A stretch of DNA of 64,000 bases from Flabesymbios commensalis (GCA_964017125.1 OZ024908.1:57289402-57353401), one strand, 5' to 3'; shown: positions 24,790 to 36,039, numbered from the stretch's first letter. Notes: generated by a model from the sequence alone, not told the origin. Made by a program: numbers and translations.

Positions 24790-26470
24790 ACTCCCAGTCA
24801 AGGTGACATAGATGTGTGCATCCTAGATTAGCATTAGCACATTTGCAATTCCCCTTATCAGGTTATGCTTTTTAGACATTATTGATTGCAGTGTTGCAGT
24901 GTTGCAACAATGCACAACCCTAACATCTGCAAAACATTCAGCAGACCCAGCTCCATTCCTATGGATTGTATATTTTGATGCCTTTCAAGAGCCTTTCTGC
25001 AAATATATCTTGCCTGATGCCGTGGTCGTCTAGAAGACCGAAATAAGGCCTCTTGTTTGGGTGGTATGTTTTCTAATGTTCGTTTGTCACAGTCCATGCA
25101 CCGCTCCAGCCATGTCAATGGAGTCCAGGGAGGACAGAAGAGGATATTCGGTATTTGCCACGAATGTGTCTGTTATTTCTGGGTAGGCACCCAATGAAGC
25201 CAATGCACTTTTCTGCCAATACTCATATAAGATGAACTAGAATGCCTATTGCAGCAAGTAAAGAGGAGTGGGAGTGAGATGCACCTTTGGGGACCAAGTT
25301 ATTTTTACGATTGCATGGATAGAGATTGTCTGAAACCTTTTGCCAGAGCCGAAACTAACCCAAAATTCAGTCAATCTCAGGCTAGTAAAGGCAAGTAGCA
25401 GCAATGCATATACTAATGTTATTCACTTTCCTGATATAAATATTGTTATGTCTTAATAATGTGTAGAACATGCGACTGTCAGCTTCCATTTGATCAGGAG
25501 GCATAAATTGAAAGAGGTTAGCGTTATCGGAAGGATGTGACCTGGTCCTCCTTCGTGGAATATATGATATTTGGGAAACGTATTCTAATCGTTAACCATT
25601 TCTTGACCTATGAATCTAAAGAGATCAGCCATATTCGCTGGTCTTTTCAAAAATTGTTCTAGTCACCAGCGATGGGTGTTGACTCCTGAACCTTGGTTTG
25701 ACAACCACCTTTCTCTTAGGTTAAACCTGTCAAACTTAGGATAGGAATCCCAGATCAGGTCAAGTCTGGTTATTATGGACTCCGATTTCATGCTCTGGAC
25801 ACATGTTAAGAAATGGCATTATACGTATTGTTGATAGTTTGCAACTTTGATGGTTCGGACCATATATGGACAATGGCAGCAGCATCAAAAAATTTCATAG
25901 ACACATCGTTTTCAGCCATTCTAAGATGTCAGATTTTTTTCCACTCCTCCATTTCCCTCTGTCAGATAATAATGGTGGCTCCTTTTGCTTTTCAAACAGC
26001 GTAAATCATATGCATTTGGGTGTGATTGGAGAGAACTAAATAAATAAGACACCAACGAAGTACTTGTCTTCTGTACACTAATATTTTTGTCTTCAGTTCT
26101 CGATGGTTTGCAATGTTGGGAGAGATACCCTCTTCAGTTATAGACACAGACACATTCATCATACACTTTCATGTACATTCATGCCTTTATTAACATGTTA
26201 AAAAGGCATATTGCATTATGTATCTGCTGGACCAGCAGGAATTATTTATCTTGTATCTAATGTGAGCATATTTGAGCAAGTGTCATTAAATAAAAAGGAT
26301 TGCCCTTGAGTATATACAGGAGGTATATAACATCTTTAGACAAACAAGTTTGGAGAATTTGCCCTTCTTTGTGCTGACCATAAACAAAAGAAGATGATGT
26401 TGAGTGTGACGATAATTCAGCTGATGATGCAAATTCAACCAGTGCTTGAACTTCCCAAGGAACAAGGTGT
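24790..26470 (-). pseudogene. Relic of XPG-like/CXC transposon protein in element III
   Basis: Read from right to left, pieces of one protein type can be placed in order: ILQTCLSKDVIYLL with the following KGN...LAQICSH (about 26,260-26,380), EYWQKSALASLGAYPEITDTF (about 25,165-25,230), LENIPPKQEALF...RR...QARYI (about 25,000-25,075), and a cysteine cluster CKCANANLGCTHLCHLDWEC (about 24,795-24,860). The order matches the protein in element IV and a family often labelled Tesmin/TSO1-like CXC-domain protein in invertebrate gene sets. The frame is broken in many places and the middle part with the acidic core is missing or unrecognisable. Assignment to Academ is inferred. Confidence 0.5.
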
Positions 26471-26948
26471 TCATCCATATATGATAACAGCAGGATTGTC
26501 AAATAGAGAAGACATATATCGGTAGCCAGATTAGTTTGTTTGGTTGAAAACAAACAAACAAACAAACATCAGCACAGGTCATCTATTACCTACATATGAA
26601 GGTCGAAATCACCCTCACGAACAAGTGATCAAGCAAATCAGCTGTATTTATTACAGATCAAGAGTCATTAAACGGGTTTTAGCTAATATGAAATTTATAT
26701 TATTACAACTTCCTCATGTTGTTATCCCAGCTGTCAAAATAAAAAAAACCCATGCATTTTGTTTAGAGCATCTTATAGGCTTATTTTAACTTGGCGTCAT
26801 CTATCTTGTCATGATGTGGACGAACGAGAAGCTCTTTCTTTGGGAGGGTAACATAAATATCTGCCGGTGGAGTGGTTGGGATGATGTATGCAATACATGC
26901 TGATGATCGTCCAAATGTTACAAAACAAACTTATGTATATTTTCATAG

Positions 26949-27300
26949 AGAGGGACATGGCGCAATGGTTGGAGTGTGACGCTTTGACAATGTTGCTTCC
27001 TGCCGCGCGGTTTCGAATCCGGCTTCTTGCAGAATTTTCAGAGAAAAATCATGTTTCTCTTCTCTCAATCTTGGGACATTGTTTCGATGTTGTGCCCTTA
27101 GGAAAGGCACTACACCCTCAAATGCTTCACTTGACTCAGGCAAAAATGAGAACCAGGTAGGATAGAGATGGCAATGTGTACGATAAGTTCAATGCGCCGA
27201 AATGGCTACAGGACTGTATGCTCTACGTCGAGTTGAAATGGCACACGAATGAGCAGGTCCAATGACCAGGGGGTTAAATGTAAAGTCGGATGATAGGTCT
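26949..27300 (+). mobile_element. tRNA-derived SINE, different family, nested in element III
   Basis: The head has box-A-like TGGCGCAATGGTTGGAGTG and box-B-like GGTTTCGAATCCGGC. The body contains TTAGGAAAGGCACTACACCC and CACTTGACTCAGG, and the 3' part GGCACACGAATGAGCAGG ends in GGTTAAATGTAAAGT. It shares neither linker nor tail with the composite SINEs. Confidence 0.65.
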
Positions 27301-27862
27301 CCAGCCTTGATATTACATTATAAACCTGCACATTTACCTTTAAAATAGTTAGGCTGATCGGCACAGTAAATTATGACGATAATTGACAATAAGCTACATA
27401 TGTATTATTTATTATTTTGTGTTCTATTGTATTTATCTAGCATACAGTAACGTTATTGCAGGTCTACTTGCAATTATGGCCACACCTGATCTAATGGGTT
27501 AGTAGATTGATTAAATTTTTGTATAATTTGATCTCAAAAACGCTAAAAATGGTCGACACATAAAATATATGTATCTAATCATGCTTAGACCGAGACCAAT
27601 GAAACCGTTGGACTCGAAATATAAGAAATTGATGTTAACATCAGTAATTTTGATTCATTGGTTACAAAGTTACGATAATTTTTGTTCGCGAGTGGCGGCC
27701 ATTTTGGATTTTGCCTAAAATGGTGGTTCCAGTACTAATTGAAGTTGGATCCATCAAAATTATAAATCTATAAGGTCTTAAGGACCTATTAACAAATTTT
27801 GACAATTTTAGCCAGATGTGCAAATTTATACACTAATTGGACATTATGGTCCCCCACTATTT

Positions 27863-28130
27863 ACCCAGGGACCCAAGCCACCAGTTTTCTGCTGTAAAAG
27901 GTTGGCCGATGGACATCATCTCTACATATATCCGGGAACACAACCTGAGTGGACAACCTTTTTATTTTTTTGCAGGAAAAGCACAAAAAGCAAATATCCA
28001 ACATGGCAGCCATAATTATGTCATACATATAACTTTTTAGCTGTTTTTCTGAATTTCATGTGTGACATATGATTTCTAAGGGGTTACTGCATGCCAAATC
28101 CATTTCTGACACTATTTCAAACAGTCAGTA
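27863..28130 (+). repeat. Dispersed repeat A, plus-strand copy
   Basis: Begins ACCCAGGGACCCAAGCCACC right beside element III. Characteristic words are GGCCGATGGACATCATCTC, CTACATATATCC and TTCATGTGTGACATATG. The inverted partner lies at 41,111-41,400; parts of the same block also occur in the arms of element I (12,030-12,220 and 14,200-14,370) and at 38,290-38,460. Confidence 0.65.
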
Positions 28131-28760
28131 AAGTTAAATAATAAATGTAATTAAAAGGCTGAAAAAAGATTCATACCTGTGCATAAAAAGACCAATAATT
28201 TACATGGCAAAAAAATTTGCCAGTAGGTTAATACATGGTATTACAGTCTGTAGTAATAAACCATTTTGTAAAATGATGCAACGAAATACATTATGTTTAT
28301 AATGTAGACTTTCTGGTACTAAATCCCCGAGCATGCTGATATGTTAAGCAAATTTCCATCCTTTTCTAATATTAATTATTTGTCTGCTAAATGACATACA
28401 CTAGGAAGATATTGCAATTGAAAATGTAGGTACTGGCAAGAAAATTTGCCAGTGGGCACTTATTGGTCTTTGATTGATATGTTTATTATATATGATGAAT
28501 TATATCCTCTCCATGTTTGAATACGCTGCGAGGGATGAGCCAACTAATGTAAAGCAGTTCAGAAAGCGAGGAAGTAGATGGTGTCATTATCATTAAAATG
28601 TGTATGAAGTGTACAAGATTTATTGAAAGAGAATGCAAAATATCCTAGGACTGTGTTTCTCTCAATGTTCCCCCACAATCTGGTTGATATCATGCAGAGG
28701 GAGTGCAACCTGTATTCTCAGCAAAAAGAAAAAAAGCCTCGCTATAGACATAGATAAGAT
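28131..28760. other. No gene; short CTGGCAA palindromes
   Basis: AT-rich. The imperfect 20-22-base palindrome around TGGCAAAAAAATTTGCCA occurs at about 28,205 and 28,433; a third copy is at about 29,609. Some of the right part may be the unreadable start of the piggyBac relic. Confidence 0.35.
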
Positions 28761-29125
28761 GCATGCTCTAACATTATCATGCTTCAATCTGGATACAACC
28801 GACTACCATATAGCCGGCTTTATTGGTCAGAATGAGCTGATATTCACAATTCTCTGATGCGGAACAGGCTCGATGATATCGTAAGTAATCGTTATTTTAG
28901 AGATAAAACAAATTTGTCAGGTGACAGATATGCCTACTACAAGGCTCGAACGATACTCGAAGAGTTGACTGGAGCTTTCAAGCAGGCAGATGTGGCTGAG
29001 GATATCAGCATTGACGAAACCATGATACCTTATTTTTGGTAAACATGGCACAAAGCATCTGTGAGAAACCAATACGGCTCAGTTTCAACTTGTGGTCCCT
29101 AGGATATACAGGTATACAGTATGAA
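28761..29125 (+). pseudogene. piggyBac-type transposase relic
   Basis: The frame reads SGYNRLPYSRLYWSE, DIHNSLMRNRLDDIVSNRYF, then a segment ending in SIDETMIPYF. After a frame change come GKHGTK and KPIRLSFNLWSLGYTG. This order matches the central part of piggyBac/PGBD transposases (DDE_Tnp_1_7): the LP..R.YW block, the MSRNRF-like block, the IDE catalytic region and the KP.R.G.K.W block. One stop lies after YWSE and a shift after PYF, and both termini are missing, so it is dead. A palindrome directly follows. Confidence 0.75.
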
Positions 29126-29139
29126 ATAAAATACATTTC

Positions 29140-29201
29140 TCGGAGCTAAAGGATCCTATCTGCCACTCTAACGAGTGTCAGATAGGATCCTTTAGCTCCG
29201 A
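29140..29201. repeat. Near-perfect 62-bp hairpin
   Basis: The arm CTCGGAGCTAAAGGATCC continues TATCTGCCACTC and is mirrored by GAGTGTCAGATAGGATCC and TTTAGCTCCGAG around a short TAAC centre, with one mismatch. No terminator-like T-run follows. Confidence 0.75.
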
Positions 29202-29263
29202 GGCGACGATTTATGTATGATACTCGTAGGAATGATTACCAGTGTTGGTCACTACATCGACCA

Positions 29264-29580
29264 GATCTATTGGGTACAGGGATGATTGCTAGTAGTAGTA
29301 CTTTTCGTTGCATGCTATACGGCATGGTACAGAAGCACTAGTCTACAGCAATCATCCAAGGGAAGCTGCAGTCTCCTCGTATCTGGCCATAATCTAATCG
29401 CTGGTCGAAATGCCACGGAGTTTCAGCATTAAATTGCACAGCGTCTGGCCGTGTCTGGGGGTGATCTGTACATCATTCATCTCAACAATTGACTACAACG
29501 TTTTTATCGTATTACAATGTCACTTAAAAGACCATTTGTGCAGAAAAGTGACGTAAAGCAATGATTTACTAATACTACTA
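29264..29580 (+). repeat. Dispersed repeat B, internally deleted copy
   Basis: Contains GGGATGATTGCTAGTAGTAG, CCAAGGGAAGCTGCAG, GTTTCAGCATTAAATTGCA and the tail GACCATTTGTGCAGAAAAGT. Relative to 12,510-13,175 it lacks several hundred internal bases. Confidence 0.6.
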
Positions 29581-30245
29581 TTGGTCACAATAAACACATT
29601 TAATTGACCACTGGCAAAAAAAATTGCCAGTCCCAGAAACCACTTTTCAAAAAAAAATATATTTTCAACCAGGAGGCTCTGTTTTAAAAAGTTGGGCTTT
29701 AATGGGAGGAAACAATAATTATAGTTAACTTTTATTTACACTATTCTCCGATCAAAACCTAAATATAACTTTTATAAAATGTGTATTAGTCAAGCAGCAA
29801 TCAGACAACAAAACAACCGTGTGTTGGCCACTGCAAATAAAAAGACTTTCCGTCTCTTGTTAAAATTGTATAACAAATAATTATGTAATATATTTACAAT
29901 TTACCTTTAGTTACATAATATGTTTCAATACTATTCATAATGGTGATATTTATCTGAAATAAAAATGCATATTTTTCCTGGGCAGGAACAATACTCATAT
30001 ATCATCTCACTCGGATGAATTCCCCCAACACACTGTATTATCGACCTCTACCTGCTGCTTGTATTTATGGCTATACTATAAAAAACACGACATCGTATAC
30101 ACAGTGACATAAAGTGGATTATCACCAAGGCCAGAATCCTGTATTTATGTACACTTATTCTCCGATCAAAACCTAAATATAACGTTCGTAAAAAGTGTAT
30201 TAGTCTAGCAGCAAGCAGAGAACAAAACAACTAGTCCAAGGGGCC
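29581..30245. other. No gene; local repeated words
   Basis: The phrase CTCCGATCAAAACCTAAATA recurs at about 29,744 and 30,160, each followed by AGCAGCAA...AGA(C/G)AACAAAACAAC, so a diverged direct duplication of about 410 bases is present. No coding region recognised. Confidence 0.4.
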
Positions 30246-30955
30246 AGATAGGGTTACCGTGCACCCCCCCCAGGACAGTCTGAGACCAAGTTTTATTTTG
30301 TTCCTTGGACCTCCCCAGATATCAAAAGTCGATGCCATCAAAAAAAAGTTGGGATGGACTACCTGTTTTGAGCCATTTTCAAAATGGCCGCCATCGAAAT
30401 CTGGAAATCACGTTTTGTGCCATAAATTGAGTTCTAAGGCAGTTAAGAGTCACAAAATTGGTGTCTATGCATATGTTTTTAGGGGTGAGGAATTCAATTA
30501 TGCCAATTAAAAATGTTTCTGTCTTGTGGAAAATTTATAAACAGCTATTCAAACGTATTTTTTGTGCATTTTCGGTCATTTGTTGTGTTAGTCCATGGGA
30601 CAGAGAGGGTTACTGTGCACCCTCCACCCATGAAAGTCTGAGACCAAGTTTTTTTTGCTCATTAGACCTCCCTCAATATTAAAAGTCGATGCCATCAAAT
30701 AAAAATCGGATGGACTACCCATTTTACGCCATTTCAAAATGGCCGCCATTAAAATTTGGAAATCTTGTTTTGTGCCATAACTTGAGTTCTAAGGCAGTTA
30801 GAGTCACAAACTTGGTGTCTATACTTATGTTTTGTGGGATGAGGACTCCAATGATCCCAATAAAAAATATTTCTGTCTTGTAGATAATTCATAAGCAGTT
30901 AAATAAACGTATTTTTCGTGCATTTTCGGTCATTTTTGTGTATTTTAGTGCAAAC
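30246..30955. repeat. Tandem duplication of about 359 bases
   Basis: Two consecutive copies start AGGGTTACCGTGCACC (30,248) and AGGGTTACTGTGCACC (30,607). They share AGTCTGAGACCAAGTTTT, AAAAGTCGATGCCATCAAA, CAAAATGGCCGCCAT, GTTCTAAGGCAGTTA and TGTGCATTTTCGGTCAT-like words. The AAAATGGCCGCC block resembles the arms of elements I and III, so these may be tandem ends of a related transposon. Confidence 0.75.
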
Positions 30956-31149
30956 ACAGAAAAAAATTACCCTTAAAATAAAACTTGTAGTGTTATTTTA
31001 TTCCGTGAATAATGAGCATTACAGTGTTGAAAGTTGTAAATAAAAATTCAACATTTCTTATGACTAGCATGATAAATGAAAAAAACTCAGCATATAAGAC
31101 GAGTAAATTATTAGACTGGAATTTGGAAATTAGCCCATATTCCTAAGCC
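30956..31149. other. No gene seen
   Basis: AT-rich spacer; nothing recognised. Confidence 0.3.
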
Positions 31150-31372
31150 ATAAATAAGTCGTTATAACGACCTAGTTGAAGTCTATTTAAAGACTTCTAA
31201 GTCGTTATAGCGACTTATACTAAGTCGATTTAACGACTTATAGGCCTAAGTCGTTATGTCCTTATAAAGACTTATCTTATGTCGATTTAACGACTTATAG
31301 GTCGTTTAAATGACTTATACTAAGTCGATTTAACAACTTATAAGTCGTTATAACGAGACAAAAAATGTTTTT
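31150..31372. repeat. Tandem self-complementary 20-mer array
   Basis: Imperfect copies of the self-complementary word TAAGTCGTTATAACGACTTA and its TCGATTTAACGACTTA variants follow each other for about 220 bases. Each unit can form a hairpin. Confidence 0.75.
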
Positions 31373-31645
31373 GTCGTTTTAACGCTTTAGTACATATAGA
31401 ATATAGGCCTACCGTCAAAAAATCTATTACGCCCTTTTGATCGATATATAGGAACAAATAACAAAAACACATATTGGCCAAGATACGCCTGGCCATCAAA
31501 ATAGGCCTACACTATTATAGACTAAACCTATATAACCTAACTTAACCTATTTTTAAATCTGCAATTTGATAAAGTTAAGTAGACTATTCTAAAATGCATT
31601 TTAGCACAGTTTACATATCCATTAGAACACGTCGCAATTACTATC

Positions 31646-31714
31646 ATGCAAAGCCAAAAGTCACTATCAGCTCACTTTACAAGTAAGTAGATGCCGCCTT
31701 TTGGCTTTGTACGG
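31646..31714. repeat. Hairpin repeat, copy 1 of 3
   Basis: Arms GCAAAGCCAAAAG and CTTTTGGCTTTGTACGGC enclose a centre ACTTTACAAGTAAGTAG. Related copies are at 55,536-55,600 and 56,878-56,944. Confidence 0.65.
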
Positions 31715-33086
31715 CAGAATAGAAGACATCCCACGATACAGAACCTTGCTTTTCCACCTAGAGTCGTTGATGCGTAATTTAACTTTGGCTCTCTTTGTAA
31801 CTCGTGATCATATACTCTGGCGCCACCATGCTGTAAACCATCCTAATGGTGTCAGCCTCTTCTGTCCGCGTTGAATGATTAATATAGATAGTAAGAATAC
31901 TCGCCATTTTATACTTATTTGCCATATGAACTGTACCACTTTGCTCCTTAGAAAGCAGGACACTTGCTCTTAGAAAGCAGGACATATCTGAGATGTAATT
32001 GTTAGAAAGCAGGACCATTTCTGATAATACTTTGCTGGATATCGTAGATTTGGAGGATAATATTTGAGAGGGTGTTATATCGATTTGATGTATTGGATAA
32101 TAATGTATTCTCAGACATTTTTTTGACGTCGCAGGTTTATCCATGTTGAATTAAAATCAACAAATCAATTTTTAAAATCAATTTTCATGCCGATATTTCG
32201 TGAGCAGCCACCTATTTAACCTTATGAACACACTAAATCGATTTCAATTCGTGCATGCGTTCGCAAGCTGGTACAACAGCTATTCATAAAATATCTAATA
32301 CAAAAATTGAACACTTTTAGCATATGTATATATGCGAAAACTGTGAATTTATGTTCTTCATATGCGTTTGTTGATGGCTCATTAGAAAGCAGGACACCAT
32401 GATAGAGAGAGTATCACGCATGACACCATGTTAGAGAGAGTATCTGCATGACAGGTCTACAGAGGGTGGTTGGTTATGATATTTTAATTTGCTGTTTATT
32501 TCCGCACATTTGTAATGTACAAATGCAGAAAATTAAAACAATGCTATTGACATTAAAGATAGCGTAATAAAATAGCATTAATTCGGTTAAAAAAAGTATC
32601 ATTGTGGAAATAATATCACAACAATTGCTTTTTAACATCTACAAAACAGCTTGTCACTCTCTCCATGTGGTTTTATATTACATTGCAGCACAAAAATAAA
32701 GTTACATAATATATTTTGTTACTTAAAAAAAAGTAAAACACTCAAAGTGTGTCAATGTAATGCACGTTATATGTGCACGCGTTAATTGTTTTTTTATATC
32801 CCAATATTTATCTTTTTGCTTCAGGTGATGATGTGCGATCATCATAACTATTAAACCGTATGATATTATATTCAGGGTTTAAAATTAAATGATTAATTGT
32901 GATGTATATATAGGAGCACTTTTATCTAAGAAAGTGTGACAAAATACGCATTTTTAAATTTGTGTCATTTTCTCTGAAGAGTTTGTCATATATCAGATAT
33001 CTGACGGAGATGTGGGCCATATAAGACATCGGGGTTAACCATTGTAGTACAAGAGGCTTTAGAAAACACCTGTAAATCAGCCGTCA
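31715..33086. other. Intergenic with AGAAAGCAGGAC words
   Basis: TTAGAAAGCAGGAC occurs at about 31,947, 31,971, 32,002 and 32,390, and GTTAGAGAGAGTATC-like words repeat at 32,401-32,445. A 121-codon minus-strand frame (31,779-32,144) runs across these repeats and has no recognised domain, so it is not called as a gene. Confidence 0.35.
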
Positions 33087-33335
33087 TTAACCCTTACAAC
33101 GCTGAAATATATTTCTTGAGCCAGGCAGACCAAAGGTGGTTTTATTAATCTGAAATCATCATAAATGTCTTTAGCTAGTACTTTTCGCTCCATTTGAATA
33201 CCTATGTTATGAGTCTACGGCCATTATAAATTTGTCAATTCTTTCAGTGCGCGGACCGTCTTCAGACGTCAGAATCTGACGTCTGTAGACGTCAGATAAT
33301 GACGTCTACAGACGATCCCCGCGCTGAAAGGTTAA
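33087..33335. mobile_element. TTAACCC-ended MITE, 249 bp
   Basis: TTAACCCTTACAACGCTGAAA at the left and CGCGCTGAAAGGTTAA at the right, with TTAA at both borders. One end carries a strong hairpin region rich in GACGTC (CTTCAGACGTCAGAATCTGA and CAGACGTCAGATAATGACGT words, about 33,259-33,320). Confidence 0.7.
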
Positions 33336-33713
33336 TAATGTGGTTTAAAGAGTTAAAATGTACAGATTACACCTGAAATGTGTAACGCTGATGAAAATTC
33401 ACATATAAATTGTTTTGCAACTCGCAAAACGTTCTTGGGCACAGACTGGATTAGAACCTAACACCTGTCTGACCGAGACAAATTACATTAGTCTTTTGTC
33501 CCCGGTCTACCACCCCTCCCCTCCTCAAGGCGTCTTGTGACGTCAGATTTACCCATTTTTCGGACAGTTATGCCAGAGCGTTATTTGTTCCCCTTCCATT
33601 CAGCATGATCAGACTGAAAAACCCGATGCTGAATTCGTGAATAGCGTTAATAACTCTCTTCAAGTCCTGCATTTATCGTGACATTTTCATTCAGTTGAAG
33701 CTGTCAACTTAAA

Positions 33714-33947
33714 GTGAATAATCTTTTCAACGCGGGGCCGTCTTTCTACGTCAGAATATGACGTCTAAAGTCGGTCCCCGTACTGAAAGAATTCAAAAAA
33801 TTAAAACGGCGGTAGACCCATAACACAAGTATACAAATGAAGCAAAACGAGCCAACAAAGACGTTTATAATGATTTCAAATTGAAAAAATCCTTTGAACT
33901 TCATGGTTTATCTTTATACAAAAATATTTCAGCATTGTAAGGGTTAA
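33714..33947. mobile_element. TTAACCC-family MITE, inverted second copy
   Basis: Same family as 33,087-33,335 but in the opposite orientation: the GACGTC-rich end is on the left (CAACGCGGGGCCGTC) and the right end is CAGCATTGTAAGGGTTAA. The left border has decayed. Together the two copies form an inverted pair about 380 bases apart. Confidence 0.65.
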
Positions 33948-34283
33948 TAAAATTACACCTGTGTTTTACCAAAGTGGTGACTTATCAGAGATCTGCTCAA
34001 AAATGTCTTTCCATATCTGTGTGGTTTGAGGTAGTTCAAAAACGGTACATAGAAAACACAAGACGTTGACTCCAGACTGGTGTAACATTGGGCCATAATC
34101 ACACCAACACGCACATGGAGGGCACGTCTCCTGATTCTTTGGTGCAGCTCAGACACGTAGGCCTACTCAGATATTTTATCCGCTTTCTGTTTCCAGGGCT
34201 TTCGAGCCGTATGTGTACCTATGTAATTATCCTTGTGGCGCCAGAAAATAGTGAGATTATGGCTCAGCGGTAACCGCCAAAAT
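33948..34283. other. No gene seen
   Basis: No recognised coding region. GGCTCAGCGGTAACCGCC just before the SINE may be an older tRNA-like fragment. Confidence 0.3.
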
Positions 34284-34598
34284 GGGGCGTGGGCCAAATT
34301 TGCAGTGGCTAAAGCTGCCTGCGTGGAACGTCGGAGATCGCGGATTCATCCCCGCTCAGGCATTCAGGTTTCAAAGAAACAAGTGTTTCTCCCCCGCTCA
34401 CTCGTAAAGATTCAGTATTAAGTATAGCCTCCGTGATTGAGAAGGAGCGTGCTCGGCCTCAGACCACCAGGGATCGAATTTCGAATCCTGTTTCTGGCAG
34501 CAGGCTCATCTCATTCATCTTCCCATCCTCAAGAGGTTCCCTGACCCAGTTTAGCCTATATGTGCACAAAGGTGGCCTAAATCGGAATTCATTCATTC
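34284..34598 (+). mobile_element. Composite tRNA-SINE with alternative head
   Basis: Head GGGGCGTGGGCC, GTGGCTAAAGCTGCCTGCGT and box-B-like GCGGATTCATCCCC, related to the head at 20.2 kb. The linker TCAAAGAAACAAGTGTTTC leads to the constant second unit (GCGTGCTCGGCCTCAGACC, TTTCGAATCCTG), and the tail ends GGTGGCCTAAATCGGAATTC. The borders are not fixed by a clear target duplication. Confidence 0.75.
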
Positions 34599-34784
34599 CG
34601 CCTTTATACCCCCAATAGACATAATACTTCATGTGTAGCGAACATTTGAGAAAACATAGGGTAGTTACAAAGAAAAGATTTATTAGATATTCACCCTAAG
34701 AAATGAACTAATTAATTTCAAGAACAACAGCTGGTTTAAGTTTAATTTAGACAATGTTTAAAATTGTGCAACAGTGACATATCA

Positions 34785-34890
34785 GGCGCCACTTTGGACA
34801 CAATTGTAACAGTGTTGGAACTGCTAAGCCCGGGGATCGAACCTGACATCATTATGCCTGAGCGCTATCAATTAAGCCCAAGAGTCAACT
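34785..34890 (-). mobile_element. tRNA-like SINE head, unrelated type
   Basis: On the minus strand, box-A-like GCTTAATTGATAGCGCTCAG and box-B-like CAGGTTCGATCCCC are spaced as in a tRNA. No acceptor stem closes, so this is a SINE remnant rather than a tRNA gene. Confidence 0.5.
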
Positions 34891-36039
34891 CGTTGGCCAT
34901 ACTGGTAATCGCTCCGTCAATCAGTCCGTCATACACACACACCCGGCTAGTCGGCCACATATAACTTTTTGCTACAAATTATATATATGTCCCCCCCTGT
35001 TTGCTGGTTCATTGAACCATTGAAAAATAATCGAGCTAATGGAGGTCGAAGTAACTAATAAACTTGGTGCGAATCCATGGATCCAATCTGACAATGCAGT
35101 GCGCTATCTAGTAAATGTGACTTATATTAAAAAAAAACCTCTGTCATGTGATCTGAAAACACCCTGTGGTAGATACAATGGTAGGATGCATTCCAAAATG
35201 TATGAAATAATCACAATTGATACCACCAGCTCTTGCCGACAATTCGTTGCATTTCAAAATAAAATGGATACAATTGCAATAATAATCCACCAACACACAC
35301 ACTATACCAAAAAAAATGTGAGGGTTTTTTTATGTCTTAAACTTCACTCAATCTCATGATGCATTGTAATTGCTATATGGCCATATATAGTCCTGGAGCT
35401 GATTCTAAAAAAATAGATTTTGCTACATCCCTAGAATAGCACAAGCTTCTCCGGTCAACCCAGCTTTACTTTTTAAAACATCACCACCTTCAAAAAGAGT
35501 CCGAAAGACCATTTGAGGACCATTTCCTGCAGTAAGTCTTAGTGCTCTGGTGGAAATAAGAACATTGTTATTGCCACTTGTAGCTGACAAAAACCATAGC
35601 AAATGGTGCTACCTTTACCTGGTAAGTATTTAACAGTATGATCATATGAAAAATTATTGCAATATTACAATACATTGGCGCTTACCGAGGCATAAATTAA
35701 AATTTAAACTTTTTTTCTAAAAAAAATCATTCATTTTTGCGATTTTTTTCGGACATATTTTTAAAGGGATAATGTTTTAAAACTAGTTATTAGTATGTGC
35801 CAAATAATGATAAAAAAAACATGAGAAACCTATGTTCTTTGGGGGGGGGGGGGCAAAAAACTCTTTATTTAGCTTACTCAGACAGACAGACAAATATTTT
35901 ATTGACAGAAATAAAAGTCATTACAGACTTATTTGTCATAGTAATAAGGGAGATATATGTACATGTATATATACAAGAATGTTAGTTTGTTAAAATCATA
36001 TATATTTTATTGACCGTTTGCATGTCAACTTTGACATAT
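34891..36039. other. Intergenic; no gene recognised
   Basis: Open frames at 35,039-35,359 and 35,797-35,985 show no recognised domain. A G homopolymer run of about 13 lies near 35,838-35,853, and 35,700-35,830 is A/T-rich. Confidence 0.35.

Larger units (their letters stand above)
24260..27859. mobile_element. Long-TIR DNA transposon III with transposase relics
   Basis: Both ends read TAGTGGGGGACCATAATGT inward and are flanked by TTT (24,257-24,259 and 27,860-27,862). Inverted similarity covers roughly 330 bases at each end, including CACATCTGGCTAAAATTGT, a GGATCCA(A/T)C block and an AAAATGGC(T/C)GCCA word. The interior carries minus-strand relics of a CXC-type protein and a nested tRNA-SINE (26,949-27,300). 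It is decayed and cannot encode an intact protein. Confidence 0.75.

Noticed and set aside
26257-26565. Intact small gene on the minus strand
   Set aside because: Part of it matches the transposon protein relic of element III and the rest is unrelated; it is better read as a decayed fragment.
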